The translations under genes were made by a program, and so were the position numbers. DNA of 64,000 nucleotides from Shinisaurus crocodilurus (lineage: Eukaryota > Chordata > Lepidosauria > Squamata > Shinisauridae). Below the pieces are notes generated by a model that was not told where the DNA came from, ran no database searches, and saw only the letters and a list, made by a program, of their open reading frames with translations. Every line of letters starts with the position of its first letter. Within the stretch, counting starts at the first letter, position 1. Shown one piece after another: positions 47,770 through 59,258 of the stretch. The DNA lies in NCBI GenBank assembly GCA_021292165.1, contig CM037878.1:188355118-188419117 (forward strand), written 5' to 3'.

Positions 47770-49310
47770 AAAAAAATAAATAAAAATCTATCCCGCCCTT
47801 CCAGTGCCTATGCATTACTCAGTGCGACTTACAACACTTTAAAATCACAATATCATAATATACAATAAAATCCATTAAAAATACAACAAAAGCAGATAGC
47901 ACAAATAAAACATAACCTTTACATAAAACAGTTTATAGTATACTTAGCAGGCAAAAGCCTGCCAGAATAAGAATGCCTTTTACCAACTGGTGAAGACAGC
48001 CAGACATGTTTCATGGGGCAAGCTGGTCCAGGGTATTGTTAGTTACTGAGAAGGCCTTCCCTTTTACTGCCATCAACCATATCTCCACCCTAGGTGGGAC
48101 CCAGAAAAGGGCCTCTTTTCCTGACTTTAGGGAGTGGGAAGGATGATATGGGAGAAGATGATCCCCCAGGTATCCTCGACCCAAGCCATTTAGGGCTTTA
48201 AATGTAATCACCAATACTTTGAATTGTGACTGGAAGCAAATTGTCAACCAATTGTAGTTGTTCCACGATTGGTGTAATATGATCCCATTGGCATGCACCT
48301 ATGGATAACTTTGCAGTTGCTTTCTGAGCCAACTGAAACTGAACGCTCTTTAAAGGTAGCCCCATGTAGAGCATGTTGCATTGCAATAATCTGACCTGGA
48401 TGTAATGTGTTACCATAGCCAGGTCTGACAGTGACTTCCTCCATGCCTTTAGCCTCAGCTGGCCAAAGGCTTGTTAGTATTTCGTGTAACATCACACGTG
48501 GTAAGTTTTGACTCACAGCGAAGGCATGTAACTGCCTGCACCTGTGAACAGGGTGAGGCACCTAGTTACTGCTACTTAAGACAGCTGAGCTGTGCTCTCT
48601 GTTGCTGCAGTAGCTACTCTGTTGCTGCAAGCCTCTTACTGCGTGTTGCTGTGCCTTGGATAAGAAACAACTGCTGCTACTACTGTATGGTAAGCTCCCT
48701 TTGTACAGGGAGACTGCAATTATATACTCTGTTACTCTACAATAAAACTGTATATATATAATCACTCATTGCTACCCTCTGCTTTCTGGACCTGCTGTGT
48801 TGGAGATAATTTATTTTCCTCCTGCTGACAAGGCTCACATGGCAGTGGCCAACACCTGCTCATCCAGGTGTATAGCTGAGTCTAGGAGTATCCCCAGACT
48901 GTGAATCAGATTCTTCAAGGGGAGTAGTATCCCATCCAGAACAGATTGAATCCCTGTTCCAGAGTCCATCTTCCTGAACAGGGGCATTCTAGAGTAACTC
49001 TCAGTTTGTTGGCCCTATTCAAGCCTATTAACTGCCTCCAGGCACTGATTCAGAACTTCAACAACTTCCTTAGTATTAGATGAAAAGAGGAAATAGAGTT
49101 GCATCTTATCTGCATATTGGTGACAATGCACTCTAAATCCCAGGACAATGTCTCCCAGTGGTTCCATGTAGATGTTAAATAACATGGGGGACAATATTGA
49201 TCCTTATAAGACATCATAAGCCAGTGGGCAAGGCACCCAACAGAAGTCCCTTGCTACCTTCTTCTGTAAATGACCTTCACGGAGGTGCCAGAACCATGGC
49301 AAAACTGTTC
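47770..49310 (-). mobile_element. LINE (CR1/L2 superfamily), antisense, diverged, carrying a solo LTR
   Basis: Antisense RT C-terminal remnants are readable at 48011-48420 (KVLVITFKALNGLGRGYLGD, and LAQKATAKLSIGACQWDH). Further 5' remnants are at 48840-49310. The 3' end on the left is A/T-rich (about 47770-47790). Related to but more diverged than 49345-50720. Interrupted by the LTR at 48472-48830. Confidence 0.7.
48472..48830 (+). mobile_element. Solo LTR of a retrovirus-like or LTR retrotransposon
   Basis: A 359-bp segment beginning TGTTAG and ending CTGACA, flanked by the 5-bp duplication AGGCT at 48467-48471 and 48831-48835. AATAAA lies at about 48741. It interrupts the LINE cleanly. There are no internal genes, so the superfamily (ERV, Gypsy or other) is open. 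Strand is given by the position of the poly(A) signal. Confidence 0.7.
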
Positions 49311-49344
49311 ATCTTAATCCCATGTCTGCTAGGCAATCTAGAAA

Positions 49345-49345
49345 G

Positions 49346-49403
<58 letters not shown>

Positions 49404-50720
49404 TACAGTATTTGTATACCACTCCATATCAAATAGATTCCGCAGCGGTGAACAATAAAATGATAGAAATAGATAAAAGAAATGAAAACAATACATTGAA
49501 AACCAATTAACGATACGTTGATGGTTGGAGAACAGAGAAGGCTTCCTGGAACAAGGAGGTCTTCAGCAGGTGCTGAAAGCAGCACAATCTCGGAGCCTGC
49601 CTAACCTCCAGAGGCAGGGAGTTCCACAGAAATGGAGCCGCCAAACTGAAGGCTCTTCTCCTGGTGGTCCATGAGGAGCATGCCATCCAATAACCTCAGT
49701 GACTAGGCAGGTTGGTATGGGAGGAGGCACTCTCTCAGGTAACCTGGTCCCAAGTTGTTTCGGGCTTTGTACACAAGTAGCAGAACCTTAAACCTGACCC
49801 GATAGTTAATAGGTTGCCAGTGCAGTTCCTTCAGCAAAGGAGTTGCATGCTGAAAAGGGGCAGCTCCCAAGAACAGCCAAGCTGCTGCATTCTGCACTAG
49901 CTCCAGCTTCCAGACCAGCCTTAAGGGCAGCCTCACATAGAGTGCATTGCAGTAATTCAGTCTTGAGGTTACTAGCGCCTATATCACTGTGGCCAAGCTT
50001 TCCCTGTCCAGGAGAGGCCATAGCTGGTGAACCAATCGATGATAAAAGGCACTCCAAGCTGCCACAGTCACTTGGGACTCCAGTGACAATGATAGATCTA
50101 GGAGTACCCCCAGACTACGAACCTGATCTTTCAAAGGGAGTGCAACCCCATCCAGAACAGGCAATGAGACTATCTCCCAAACTCGGGAACCACCCACAGG
50201 GCTTCTATCTTGCCAGGATTCAGCCTCAGTTTATAGGCCCTCATCCAGCCCATCACTGAGTTCAGGCACTGATCCAGGACTTGCACAGCCTCTCCTGAGT
50301 CCTGATTCAGTTGTCACAGGGAGATAGAGCTGTGTCTCAGTGTATTGATGGCACTTGGCTCCAAATCCCCTAGTGACCACTCGCAGTGGCTGCATATAGA
50401 TGTTAAACAACATTGGGGACAAGATGGTACCCTGCAAAACCCCATAACACAATTGCCAAGGGTCTGAGGAATAGTCACCCAATCTTACTCTTTGAAATCG
50501 ACCCCGCAGGTAGAACTGGAACCACTGTAACACAGTGCCTCCAATGCCCAACCCGCAGAGTCAATACAGGAGGCTACCATGGTTGATGGTTTCAAAAGCC
50601 GTTGAGAGATCGAGTAGAATTAACAGGGTTGCACTCCCACTATCCTTCACTTCATAAAGGTCATCCATCAGGGCAACCAAGGCTGAGAAAGATACCATGA
50701 TCAGCATAATTGCAAAATCT
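49345..50720 (-). mobile_element. LINE (CR1/L2 superfamily), antisense
   Basis: Antisense RT pieces: GVLQGTILSPMLFNIYMQPL and a mutated YADD-type box (QYTETQLYL) at 50231-50551, then LPLRLVWKLELVQNAAAWLF and YKARNNLGPGY at 49703-49936. 3' end on the left with the (TTA)n tail. Frameshifts and stops make it inactive. It shares long stretches with 42421-44480. Confidence 0.8.
49347..49402. repeat. (TTA)n microsatellite
   Basis: About 18 TTA units at the 3' end of the adjoining antisense LINE; probably grown from its tail. Confidence 0.95.
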
Positions 50721-50806
50721 GGTGTGCTTTAGCTGCACTGAGAATAAAAAACACTACAGAAGAGTATTTTTGTGTACAAAATTACTAAAGTGAACAAATG
50801 TGACTG

Positions 50807-51230
50807 AACATAAGAGCCATGCTGGATCAGAGCAAGGGTCCATCTAGCCCAGCATTCTGTTCGCACGGTGGCCAACCAGCTGCCTGTGGGAATCCCATAA
50901 ATAGGACATTAATGCAATAGCACTATCCCACCCATGTTCCCCAGCAACTGGTCTTCAGAAGTATCCTGCTTCTGACCCTGGAGATAGAATATAGCCATCA
51001 GGACTAGTAGCCATTGATAGCTTTATCTTCCATGAATTTGTCTAAACCCTTTTTGAAGCCCTCCAAGTTGGTGGCCATCACTACACCTTGTGGTAGCGAA
51101 TTCCATAGCTTAATGATGCACTGTGTGAAGAAGGACTTCCTCTTGTTTGCCTCCCACCAACCAGTTTCAAGGGAAGACCATCAGGCTCTGCTATTATGAG
51201 AGCGGGAGAAAAATGTCTCCCCATCCCCTG
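50807..51230 (-). mobile_element. CR1/L2-type LINE 3' region, antisense
   Basis: GAACATAAGAGCCATGCTGG, TCCATCTAGCCCAGCATTC, TTCCCCAGCAACTGG, AGTAGCCATTGATAGC, CCAAGTTGGTGGCCATCAC, TGCACTGTGTGAAGAAGG. This is the complement of the 44925-46045 copy, without nested insertions. Confidence 0.8.
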
Positions 51231-52054
51231 CTGTGAAGGAAATGTTGAAACCCAAAGGAATCTTGGCTCCTTAGCTACATATTCAACATAACTGCGCAAG
51301 CAGGTGTCAAGGGTACATCCCTATCTGCTATAACTGTGGCATCTTACCTTTAACTGGATTGTGCCCCTAATATGTTCCAAACTAAATAGCAATGTTATCT
51401 TTTCAGATATTAATAAGGGGATTCTGTTATTCATTTATTCATTTTAAGACCCTATGCTCATCAAGGCTGGACGAATATAGTAAACAACCCTTGTTTATGT
51501 ACATTTTGGCTTACTTCAGTACCAGCGTAATTGCAATTTCTAGCGTACATTAGCTGCTAATGTACTTTATGTATTTTAAAAAACTACAGTAGATAATTTT
51601 TATGTACAAAAACTATAGTGAACAAATATGACTGCTGTGAAGGAAGCATTGAAACTTAAGGGAATTCTGACTCCTTTGGTACTTATCCCTTGAGTCATGT
51701 CTCATTTTAAACTAAGATCTACACTTTAAATAAAATGGTCTGAGGCTGCAATGCTACACACACCCGTGAGTAAACCCCATAGAACTCAGTGGGAGTTACT
51801 TCTGAGTAGATCTGCATAGGACTGGGCTGCCAGTTGCATAAAGAGAAATAATTTGAACCATGACCAACGTATTCAAGAAATGTGATCAGGGCATCTTCAT
51901 TTCAGTAGGTTTCAGCACAAGCAGAACTGAGGGCCTATTGATAACATTACACCAGAGTGGTATGGTTGCCAAAATCCTGCTTCACACCATTCCTGGTAAA
52001 GTCTATATCTTCTGTCCACATGGTTAGGGTGGAACTCTCTCTCTTTCTCTCTCT
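51231..52054. other. Upstream region with hairpin-type repeat
   Basis: No gene. A short repeat at 51745-51830 (GAGTAAACCCCATAGAACTC, GTGGGAGTTACTTCTGAG) belongs to the hairpin-type family seen at 15660. A CT-rich tract starts at about 52036. Confidence 0.5.
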
Positions 52055-52493
52055 GGGCCGGTTCGTACGACCTGGGCAGCGAGTGGAGGAGGCACCATGG
52101 GGCCGTCCGCGGGGTCCAGCGGGGCGCCGCAGACGACCTGCGTCCCGCGTGCATGGGCGGACCCCGGTGGAGCCAGCAGTCCCTGCACCGCAGTGCGGGC
52201 CTCCTGGCGATAGGGGGCGGGGGCTTGGGATGCCCAGAGGAGCTGTTTGCCCCTACAGGTTGGAGCAGCCGCAGCTCTGGCTGCTCTGGGCTGCCGCCTC
52301 TGTGCAGCCCCTGTGGGACAGCTGCCTGCTGTTCGCACGGCAGGGTGGCCACGCGCGGTAGGGGCTTACCCCTCTACCACCCATGTTCACTTTGCATGTT
52401 TCACACACGTGGCCATCCCGCAGGGGCGCCCCTGGCCTGCGTTCGCATGACACGGGGGACCTCTGCTCCCCTGCATGTCGTATGAACTGGCCC
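52055..52493. mobile_element. GC-rich TIR element inserted in a CT microsatellite
   Basis: The left end GGGCCGGTTCGTACGACC pairs with the right end GTCGTATGAACTGGCCC. CT repeats occur on both sides, so the insertion split a microsatellite. Inside, the same motif recurs (GTTCGCACGGC at about 52331, GTTCGCATGAC at 52441). 439 bp, GC-rich, with no convincing ORF. The superfamily was not determined. Confidence 0.65.
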
Positions 52494-53167
52494 TCTCTCT
52501 CTCCCTCTCTCTCTCTATATATATATATAGGCGCTACACACACACACACACACACACACACCATGCTAGCAACATACCCCATAATGAGATGGGTGACCCC
52601 AGAATGGTGTGTAATCACACCAATGACAAGGACAGAAGTTGCAGAACTGCATTCGACATGCATTCTGATTAAATGAAGATCTAGTCCATGGATCTGGTAT
52701 TTGTCTTTGAGAAAAAGAATTGCCGATGATTCTGCCCACTTTCAGATTTATCTATGCCTCCCAGAAACTCTTTAGTGAATGCTATCTTCTGCGCTTAGGG
52801 TCAGCAAGTAGAAGCTCCTGGGCCAAACCTAGACTCCTAAGATCCCAAGAACTTCTGCCTCACCTCCTGTCACCAACACAGAGGCTAAAAAGAAGTAGAG
52901 AATGTGCCATCGGAACTGCAGGCAGGTCACTCTAAAAGGTGGCGTGGCAGTAGTGGCAGAATTATGCAATGTAATTGTCAGTTAGTTGATCACTGATATG
53001 TACTGTAAGTCCTGCATAACAAAAATAAAAGTGTGTGTGTGTGTGGGGGGGTGATGCAAATTGACATTGTGTCCCACCACTCCAAAAAATCTCTTCTCAA
53101 CGTGGCTCTCCAGGAAAAGCGTATTTACTGGTCAGGGCTTTGCTCATTAAGTCTACTTTATTTGATT
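52494..53167. other. Microsatellites and unassigned sequence
   Basis: (CT)n, (TA)n and (CA)n runs follow one another at 52494-52560. A (GT)n run lies at about 53031-53044. No gene recognised. Confidence 0.6.
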
Positions 53168-53310
53168 ACTAGCTTTTGCCTGCGGCTTTGCTTGCGTGAT
53201 GAAGAGTGACCGTGCCAAGTTTGCACGGGTCGTCATTTTCCTGTCGGCGCTATTTGTTTGAAATTCCTTAAGGTCGCTGACCACTGTTTTGAATCGCTCC
53301 ATAGGAAAGG

Positions 53311-54238
53311 TCCCCCGGGCCTACCTAATGGAATCCTAGCTCCCCCAGGACTACCAGCTCCCCCGGGACTACCAGTTCCCCCGGGACTGCACAATGAAAT
53401 CCCAGCTCCCCCAGGACTACTTGCTCCCCCCGGGACTACACGATGAAATCCCTGCCCCCCCGGGACTACACAATGAAATCCCTGGCCCCCCAGGACTACA
53501 CAATGAAATCCCAGCTCCCCCCCCTCAGGACTGCACAATGAAATCCCTGCTTCCCCCCCCCCCTCCGGGACTGCACAATGAAATCCCTGCTCCCCCCCTG
53601 GGACTACACAACAATGAAATCTCAGCTCCCCCCGGGACTGCACAATAATCCCTGCTCCCCCCCCAGGACTACGCAATGAAATCCCAGTTTCCCCCCCCGG
53701 GACTACACAATCAAATATCTGTCATCCCCCCCAGGACTACACAATGAAATCCCAGCTCCCCTCCTGGAACTACACAACAATGAAATCTCAGCTCCCCCCG
53801 GGACTGCACAATAATCCCTGCTCCCCCCCCCAGGACTACGCAATGAAATCCCAGTTTCCCCCCCCCCTGGGACTACACAATCAAATATCTGTCATCCCCC
53901 CCAGGACTACACAATGAAATCCCTGCCCCCCCCGGGACCACACAATGAAATCCCTGGTTCCCCCCCCAGGACTACACAATCAAATCTCTGTGTGTGTCCC
54001 CCCGGGACTACACAATGAAATCCCTGCTCCCCCGGTACTACACAACAATGAAAGCCCTGCCCCCCCCCCGAGGACTACACAATGAAATCCCTGCTTCCCT
54101 CCCTCGACTACACAATGAAATCCCTGCCCCCCCCCCGGGACTACACAATGAAATCCCAGCTCCCCTAGGACTACACAGTGAAATCCCTGTTCCTCCCCCG
54201 GGACTGCACAATGAAATCTCTGCTTCCCCCCACCCCCG
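53311..54238. repeat. C-rich minisatellite, about 30-bp units
   Basis: About 28 imperfect units of the type GGGACTACACAATGAAATCC plus CTGCTCCCCCCC. Unit length varies mainly through the C-run. A higher-order duplication is visible: the block around 53610-53740 recurs at about 53784-53915 (CACAATAATCCCTGC, TCAAATATCTGTCATCC). Six further units resume at 54628-54745. Open frames across it look collagen- or proline-like but are compositional. Confidence 0.9.
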
Positions 54239-54246
54239 GAATATTA

Positions 54247-54393
54247 TTTATTTATTTATTTCATTTTTATACCGCCCAATAGCTGAAGCTCTCTGGGCGG
54301 TTTACAGCAATTAACAAGACAGTCCCTGCCCGCAGGCTTACAATCTAAAAAGACACGATACACAAGGAAAAAGGAATGGGGAGGGAAGAAGGG
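54247..54393 (-). mobile_element. Short LINE 3' end inserted in the minisatellite, with 9-bp TSD
   Basis: The antisense tail (TTTATTTATTTCATTTTTAT, ACCGCCCAATAGCTGAAGC, TCTCTGGGCGGTTTACAGC) is flanked by perfect GGAATATTA at 54238-54246 and 54394-54402. A 147-bp, heavily 5'-truncated insertion. Confidence 0.8.
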
Positions 54394-55264
54394 GGAATAT
54401 TAATTAATATTCCTGGCAGGGCTGGTGGAATGGCCCTGCGCTCCCTCTCTTCTCCCTCCTCTCAGCCTGCTGGAATGGCTGCTGGTGGTGACAGTTGAGG
54501 GAGGAGGAGCCGCCATGAGGGAGGCCTTTCAGCAGGGCTGGTGGAATGGCCCTGTGCTCCCTCTCATCTCCCTCCTCTGGCAGGTGGTGATAGCAGTTGA
54601 GGGAGGAGGAGCCTCCAAGAGGGAGCACAATGAAATCCCTGTTCCCTTTCCCCTGGGACTGCACAATGATATCCCTGCTCCCCCCCTCCAGGACTGCACA
54701 ATGAAATCCCTGCTCCCCACCCCCAGGACTACGCAATGAAATCCCAACTCTGCCCCGGCTGTGGTTCATATGAACATTCTGTTTTGATGCAGGAGAGATT
54801 TGCATATCCACTCCTGATTGGCCCCTGTGGCAGTTCATAGGAACATTCTATATGTCATTGGAGCGATTTGCATAACCACTCCTGAATGGCCCCTGCGAAT
54901 ATTCCAAGTGATGCCATTGGCTCTCATCTATTTTGGGCCGTACAGGTGCAGCGAGGGTTTTTCAGAGATTTGAACCCACCAGTCTTTGTCCTTGGGTGAT
55001 AGAGAGTATGCAGTGCCAAGTTTGGGGCGGATCCATCAAAACGTGATGGAGCCTATGCGACAATGCCCCGCACACAGCAGTCATTCAGTAATTTAAAAAG
55101 TTTCCCTCCCTTTTCACCCCCTCAGAGAACATTCTAAATGGCTGAGGAGAGATTTCCATACCCAGCCCTATTGGCCCCTGCAGGAATTCATACGAACATT
55201 CTAAGTGTCCTATGGGCTATTTGCATAACTGCTCCTATTGGCTCCTGCAGGAATTCTGAGGTGA

Positions 55265-55600
55265 GGCCGATTTGTAGAGATGTAACCGTTCGCCTTGCGT
55301 GGGCGGAGCAGGCCGAAATTGGCCCCGCTCATGCCTGCGCGAGGCTCGCGCGGGCCTACCTCCGTCCAGCGGCAGATCACCTCTCCGTGGCGAGCCACCC
55401 GTGCTGGTCCCGTCGCGTCCCTTCCGTCGCAGTGGAAGTCATGCGACGGGACCAGCGCGCCAGTTGGCGGCAGCTCAAGCGGCGCAGAGGACACTTCACG
55501 CCGCTTGGAAGAATGAGGCTGGGGGGGCGCTGCCGCGGAGAATCGCGGCGGCGGAGAGGCGAGCCCCCCCACAGGTACGTGAACACCGCTACCGATTTAC
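55265..55600. repeat. GC-rich block with inverted repeats
   Basis: A strongly CpG-rich segment in an otherwise ordinary background. It contains the perfect 14-bp inverted repeat GCTGGTCCCGTCGC (55403-55416) / GCGACGGGACCAGC (55443-55456) and a smaller hairpin GCGCGAGGCTCGCGC near 55337. It could be a retroelement promoter part or an isolated CpG island. Frames over it are arginine-rich by composition. Confidence 0.55.
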
Positions 55601-55825
55601 ATAACTGCTGCCCTGTTGTTTTGCCCATAGGAGATAGGAGTGTGCGGCGATTTTGCCCCCTTTTTTCACCCCCTTAGGGATGGAATTTCCAAAAATCTTT
55701 CCTTAGTGGGGCTCTACGTCATAAAAGCAATGTTCCTTCAAAATTTCACATTCCTAGATTAAACGGTTTGAGATGGGCCTTTATGAGTCAGTCAGTCAGT
55801 CAGTCAGGACACTTTCTTTTATATA

Positions 55826-56075
55826 CAGTAATACCTTGGATTGCAAGTAACTTGGTTTGAGAGCGTTTTGCAAGACAAGCAAATTTTAAAATATTTATTT
55901 AATTTTTTTTACTTGATATACAAGTGACGTCTTGCAATACAAATACTGTAGTACGGCTTAAATTAAAAATCTCTGTACAATTTTTTTGGGGGGGGATTTC
56001 GTTTTGATATAAGAGTGTTTTGGATTACAAGCACGTTTCTGGAATGAATTATGCTCTCAATCCAAGGCATGACTG
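55826..56075 (+). mobile_element. Palindromic Tc1/mariner-type MITE, copy 2
   Basis: 250 bp, bounded by TA at 55824-55825 and 56076-56077. The ends CAGTAATACCTTGGATTGC and CAATCCAAGGCATGACTG match copy 1 (3248-3497) in reverse orientation. Confidence 0.8.
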
Positions 56076-56862
56076 TATATAGATTTTACAACTTTGAATC
56101 TTTACCTGTTTCTGTTGCATTATGGCAACTTCATGCTTGTTGAAGAACACTGCATTTGCTTTCCAGGACTTGGAAATTAATCAGTGGTACTGTTGTATAT
56201 TATGATCATTAACGTGGAATTTTCCACTGCAGACTTCCTATCCTCTTGAGCATATGGTAAGACAGGTGCCGGTGTCATAACTTTATTACACAGAATATTA
56301 CTGTACATGTAGAACTGAACTGTGCCTCTGTATGCACTTTATGGACAAATAAATAACACAGAGATTCAGCAGCAGCCCTGTAGCCAGGGTGGGGCAAATG
56401 GGTTCTTTGTCCCCCCTAGGATTTTTGGGGAAATTGTCTTTTTTTTAATTTGTGACATGACGGACAATAACAGCTTCCATTCACAGAATGACAGCTTGTT
56501 TTAAGAACAGGAACAATTTAAGAATAGGACCCTCTGAATAGGACCCTAAGCAGACTGTGTGCACTCATCTGGAAGAGCCCCCAAAAGTCTGCTCACTCAA
56601 GGCTTTCCCTGACTGAGGGTGGACCTTTCGTGATCAGAATCACCCTATAATTACTTAAGTGATCCTGAAAAAAAACAGCCTGTATAGTAACATGGCCGTT
56701 TAATAATTAAATGAATTAAATATTAGAACTTTGTATTATGGACTAGAGTTAGACTCCACCCCTTGGACTTTCCTTTGCTCTGCTTTTCAGTTTCAGTTGT
56801 GTTCTCTATCCAGCAAGCAATAAAGAAGCACATTTGTTTGCCTGCAGTAAGAAGTAAGAGTT
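56076..56862. other. Upstream region, nothing recognised
   Basis: Unassigned sequence; no gene or structured repeat seen. Confidence 0.45.
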
Positions 56863-56870
56863 GGTTCATT

Positions 56871-57350
56871 CAGGGATGTTGAAGAGTCCTTGGTCTCAAG
56901 TCACGAGTCTTTGGACCCGAGTCTCGAGTCCGAGTCCTTGGTCCAAAATGGTGACTCACGAGTCACGAGTCACTCCCAAAGCTGACTCCACGAGTCCCTA
57001 TTAAAATCAATGGGGTTTTTCCCCAACAAAATAAGGCTACTTCAGATGTGTGGCTTAAATAAATTCTAGGCACAAGGAGGAGGCAGGGAACCCCAAAGCA
57101 GGCAGGCAGAGGCAGCCAAACCCAAAATGTCTGAAAGGTTGCATTTTAGGAAAATGATTTTTAAAAATAAACTTGCTGTACTTCCTAAAACCTATCCATG
57201 TTGCATTTGAGGAACACGAGTCCTTGGTCTCGAGTCCCGAGTCGAGTCTCGAGTCCCATTAAAAATATTGGGACTCGAGTCTGACTCGAGTCAGAGGGGG
57301 GACTCAGTCCGACTCAAGAGTCGAGTCCTCGAGTCCGAGTCCCCATCCCT
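56871..57350. mobile_element. hAT-like element with GAGTC/GACTC-iterated ends, copy 2
   Basis: The same ends as 43107-43863 (CAGGGATGTTGAAGAGTCC at left, GAGTCCCCATCCCT at right), flanked by GGTTCATT at 56863-56870 and 57351-57358. 480 bp. The iterated end blocks are retained while the centre is shorter and partly different, so the two copies are independent internal-deletion derivatives. Confidence 0.85.
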
Positions 57351-57358
57351 GGTTCATT

Positions 57359-58820
57359 CTGCAGTTGTTATGATGAGTAGAGCAGGACTGGGTGCTTATT
57401 GTTAAAGGGTGAAATAAAGAGATAACTTAAAGTGAACTGAAAAAAAATATCTGTTCTAAGTTACCCTTTACTCTTTTAAAGCACTCAATATACTCACAAT
57501 CATAGTGGCTATTTTTTCTTCTTTTTCTTGAGTACTTTATGGCAAAGGATGAAAACAGCTGTAGAGGAATAGAAACACTGCTGTACACACTATACTTAGC
57601 TAGCTGGCTGGCCACCTAGGCTATAACTAAGGCCTAATGTCTGATTTTCCCAATGTGTGCAGCTCCACATGAGGCCTCTTCAGGGATTCTGGGCAGAGAA
57701 ATCAACCCAGCATCCAGTAAAAAAAATAATAATTCCAGTTACTTTCCACAATTACTTTCCAATCGCTTAGTTAGTCCTTCACATAGCAACCAGTTAAAAA
57801 GTTATTCCTTGATTGTCCAACAGGAAGGAAAACCTAAAGGTTAGGAACAAGACTAGAAGGAGGGACCCTCAAGTAGGAGTTAACAAACACTCCTTACAGT
57901 ATTTAGTTATAAAGTATTTATTTTAATTCTAGAAAAAACCAAAAGCTGTGGCTGTCCTAAAGTATGTGAACCTACCATTCAGAAAGCTTTCTTGCATGTT
58001 TATCAAACATTTTTATAAGTTTACAAAAGGAAGTCTATTATACAGTTGATATTTTACAGAGTAAAGGATTCAATCTCGTTGACTTCAACAAGAAAGTTAT
58101 GTGCATATTGTCCTCATCAGCACCACTCTCCCTAAGTGCTTGGCTATGGTTGCATCGTAATGTGATCTTACTCTGCTTCTAAACCCATTTTTTGTTTTGT
58201 TTTGTTTGTATTGGTGTTGTGGTGATACAAGATTAAAACTGATTTCTTTGAGAAAACAAGCTCCACACTACTTTTTAACCTCTTAGTTACCACAGAAACC
58301 ATGTTGTTTTACACCTCTTGGTATCTCCTTGTTCACTGTATCCTTAACATCCTTTTTCTTATGAAACAAAACATATGCCAGTCATTTAACTCCTGGTGTT
58401 CATACTAAATTTTCTGTTAACTTGACCTTCACATAGCCCATTATGTAAGGTAACACACTCTCTGCATGGAAGAGAAGTGAGGGGGAAGCTCTCACCACCT
58501 TTCCCTTGCCCTGGCCTGGCCCTCACAGCCTCTCCACTAGTGGTGGTGGGGGGGAGGGGGGTTGGCTGGCGCTATGCACCTCCTCCCCAAAAATGCCCCA
58601 CCTAGAAATGTGGCTGGGCACAGGGCTGATCAGAAGGTGGATGGCATTCCTGCAGCCCCCATTTGTATTTTGTTTTTAGATCTCTTAAGGCATCACCATG
58701 TCCAATAAGGCAATATGTTATACACACTGTCTTGGTAAGTTGCCAAGAACCTATCAGTCACAGGCAAATGTTGTCAGGAAAGCAAATGTCAGCTTCTATG
58801 AATAGCCATGTGCTTTGATT

Positions 58821-58854
<34 letters not shown>

Positions 58855-58857
58855 ATG

Positions 58858-58905
<48 letters not shown>

Positions 58906-59258
58906 TTTCAGGGCCAAACTAGATATTATACAGTTGTACATATCCTTTCACTGAATTTTCCTTTCACAGCCTCGGAAGGTTGTAAGTTTGAGCAGAGAAA
59001 CAGCATGGCGAGGCTTGGGTGGAGGAAGGAGAACAGGGCTGCTTAACCCTTTCCTCAAAACTGCTACCCCATCAACTTTTCTACCCATGAGGGAAATGTG
59101 TACAGATATCTATAAGATATATAGATATATATTCTCCTGTGGTTAAAAATAAAAATAAAAATAAAAAAAAGAGCTGCTCAGGAGGCAATACTTTGAGCAG
59201 AAAAGCTGCTAAAAGGGGAAACAGCCCTTTCTCCCATTGTTGGTTTAAAAAATTACGG
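57359..59258. other. Upstream region with CA and CAT microsatellites
   Basis: No gene recognised. (CA)n at 58823-58852 is followed directly by (CAT)n at 58859-58906, the latter giving a polyhistidine frame by chance. Confidence 0.5.

Larger units (their letters stand above)
53168..55825 (+). repeat. Composite repeat region, possibly one non-autonomous retroelement
   Basis: Starts ACTAGCTTTTGCCTGCGGC and ends with (GTCA)n at about 55783-55806, followed by GGACACTTTCTTTTATATA. Such starts and ends often bracket a retroelement, so the minisatellite and GC-rich block between them may lie within one element. This is inferred from the ends only; no RT is present and no target duplication was found. 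Confidence 0.4.

Noticed and set aside
53233..53676. Collagen-like glycine/proline frame
   Set aside because: A translation of the C-rich minisatellite in a multiple-of-three register, not a collagen gene.
53311..54238. CRISPR-like regular spacing of repeats
   Set aside because: Units are contiguous minisatellite repeats without unique spacers, in vertebrate DNA.
55138..55677. 179-residue frame across the CpG-rich block
   Set aside because: No conserved domain; four overlapping alternative frames exist and composition explains them.
58855..59046. Polyhistidine frame
   Set aside because: Produced by the (CAT)n microsatellite.
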